15,202 nt of DNA, taken from NCBI GenBank assembly GCA_964530335.1, contig CAZGYG010000074.1, positions 1 through 15,202 on the forward strand, in the 5' to 3' direction. A program made the position numbers and the translations under genes. Each line of letters starts with the position of its first letter. Positions within the stretch are counted from its first letter, which is position 1. The notes beneath the pieces were generated by a model. The model searched no databases, was not told the origin of the DNA, and saw only the letters and a list, made by a program, of their open reading frames with translations. This DNA is from VGDP01 sp964530335. GTDB lineage: Bacteria; Pseudomonadota; Alphaproteobacteria; SP197. Of this stretch, positions 14,832-15,202 are shown one piece after another.

Positions 14832-15200
14832 CTATTGGGCGGGCTGCATGATGCCGGTGTGACGATCGATCCGGAGGCGTTGCACGACCGACCCATCGGC
14901 ACCCACGATCTCGGCGACGATGGTATCGGCATCCTGTTCTTCCACCTTGCCGAGCTTCACGTCAGAGTTGCCTTGCCAGGCAAGCTGATGCTCCAGCATA
15001 TGGCGGGCCTCATCGACGGAAAGATCCTTGGGCAAAGCGGGCACGCCCCCGGGGCCCATCATCATGCCTGGCCCCATGCCGTAGCCCATCATGCCGGGGC
15101 TCATCATGCCGCCCATCATGCCTGGCCCCATGCCGTAGCCCATCATTCCGGGACCCATGCCGTAGCCCATCATGCCGGGGCCCATGCCGTAGCCCATCAT
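14832..15200 (-). CDS. Met/Gly-rich repeat protein with PepSY-like C-terminal region (5' end outside window)
   Basis: The visible 122 residues begin with five tandem 9-residue units: MMGYGMGPG three times, the variant MMGGMMSPG, and MMGYGMGPG again. MMMGPGG follows. The unit length is 27 bases and the copies are nearly identical in DNA. After the repeat comes a compact domain, LPKDLSVDEARHMLEHQLAWQG, then GKVEEQDADTIVAEIVGADG and LRIDRHTGIMQPAQ. This last part has the shape of a PepSY-like domain. Methionine clusters of this type occur in periplasmic proteins that bind Cu(I) or Ag(I), so a copper-linked role next to cytochrome c is plausible but unproven. The frame is open at the right edge: the true start, any signal peptide and more repeats lie outside. 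Ends TAG. Confidence 0.75.
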   Translation of the reverse strand: MMGYGMGPGMMGYGMGPGMMGYGMGPGMMGGMMSPGMMGYGMGPGMMMGPGGVPALPKDLSVDEARHMLEHQLAWQGNSDVKLGKVEEQDADTIVAEIVGADGSVVQRLRIDRHTGIMQPAQ

Positions 15201-15202
15201 GC

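Overview
The window is GC-rich, tightly packed bacterial DNA that reads most naturally as an alphaproteobacterium, possibly in or near the Rhodospirillales. The evidence is the strong G/C third-position bias, a five-gene LIV-type ABC operon, RTX and CrtR-like desaturase genes, and a 79-base palindromic intergenic element at 9241-9319. That element carries the 'GLDPRIH...PAMT' spurious-ORF signature typical of alphaproteobacterial repeats. The assignment is an inference from style, since no rRNA or other marker gene is present. Fifteen protein-coding loci are recognisable, one of them broken. There are no tRNA, rRNA, CRISPR or IS features, and no gene-free stretch reaches 300 bases (the longest is 9180-9434).

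Layout, left to right. (1) 8-802 (+): SAM methyltransferase of the sarcosine/dimethylglycine type, possibly cut at the window edge. It converges on (2) 822-1568 (-): an orphan tandem-domain CbiX-like chelatase. (3) A divergent region with two strong palindromes (1604-1629 and 1666-1709) separates it from (4) glpD, 1777-3276 (+), aerobic glycerol-3-phosphate dehydrogenase. (5) 5051-3273 (-): a secreted-type RTX calcium-binding protein split by an in-frame amber codon at 4593-4595; its last stop overlaps the glpD stop. (6) 5157-6308 (+): a WbpE/WlbC-like sugar aminotransferase, followed after 12 nt by (7) 6321-7775 (+): a polytopic membrane protein of unknown function with a 12-base tandem repeat in its last helix.

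(8) 7869-12743 (+): a complete branched-chain-amino-acid-type ABC importer in the order binding protein, LivH, LivM, LivG, LivF. The last four genes are linked by 4-base overlaps (ATGA, GTGA, ATGA). The binding protein is separated from them by 255 bases that hold the palindromic element. (9) On the minus strand from the right edge: a Met/Gly-repeat protein (partial), a membrane-anchored cytochrome c, a carboxymuconolactone-decarboxylase/AhpD-like protein and a three-His-box membrane desaturase/hydroxylase. The desaturase stop overlaps the livF stop inside a CTAG.

Functionally the window is a mosaic: nutrient uptake (liv), glycerol-phosphate oxidation (glpD), surface or secreted material (RTX, sugar aminotransferase) and a small putative redox/metal locus at the right edge. 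I do not see a clearly new multi-gene system. The observations most worth checking are the amber-split RTX gene, the palindromes in the cbiX-like/glpD divergent region, the 12-base repeat in the membrane protein, and the Met-rich protein/cytochrome c locus.
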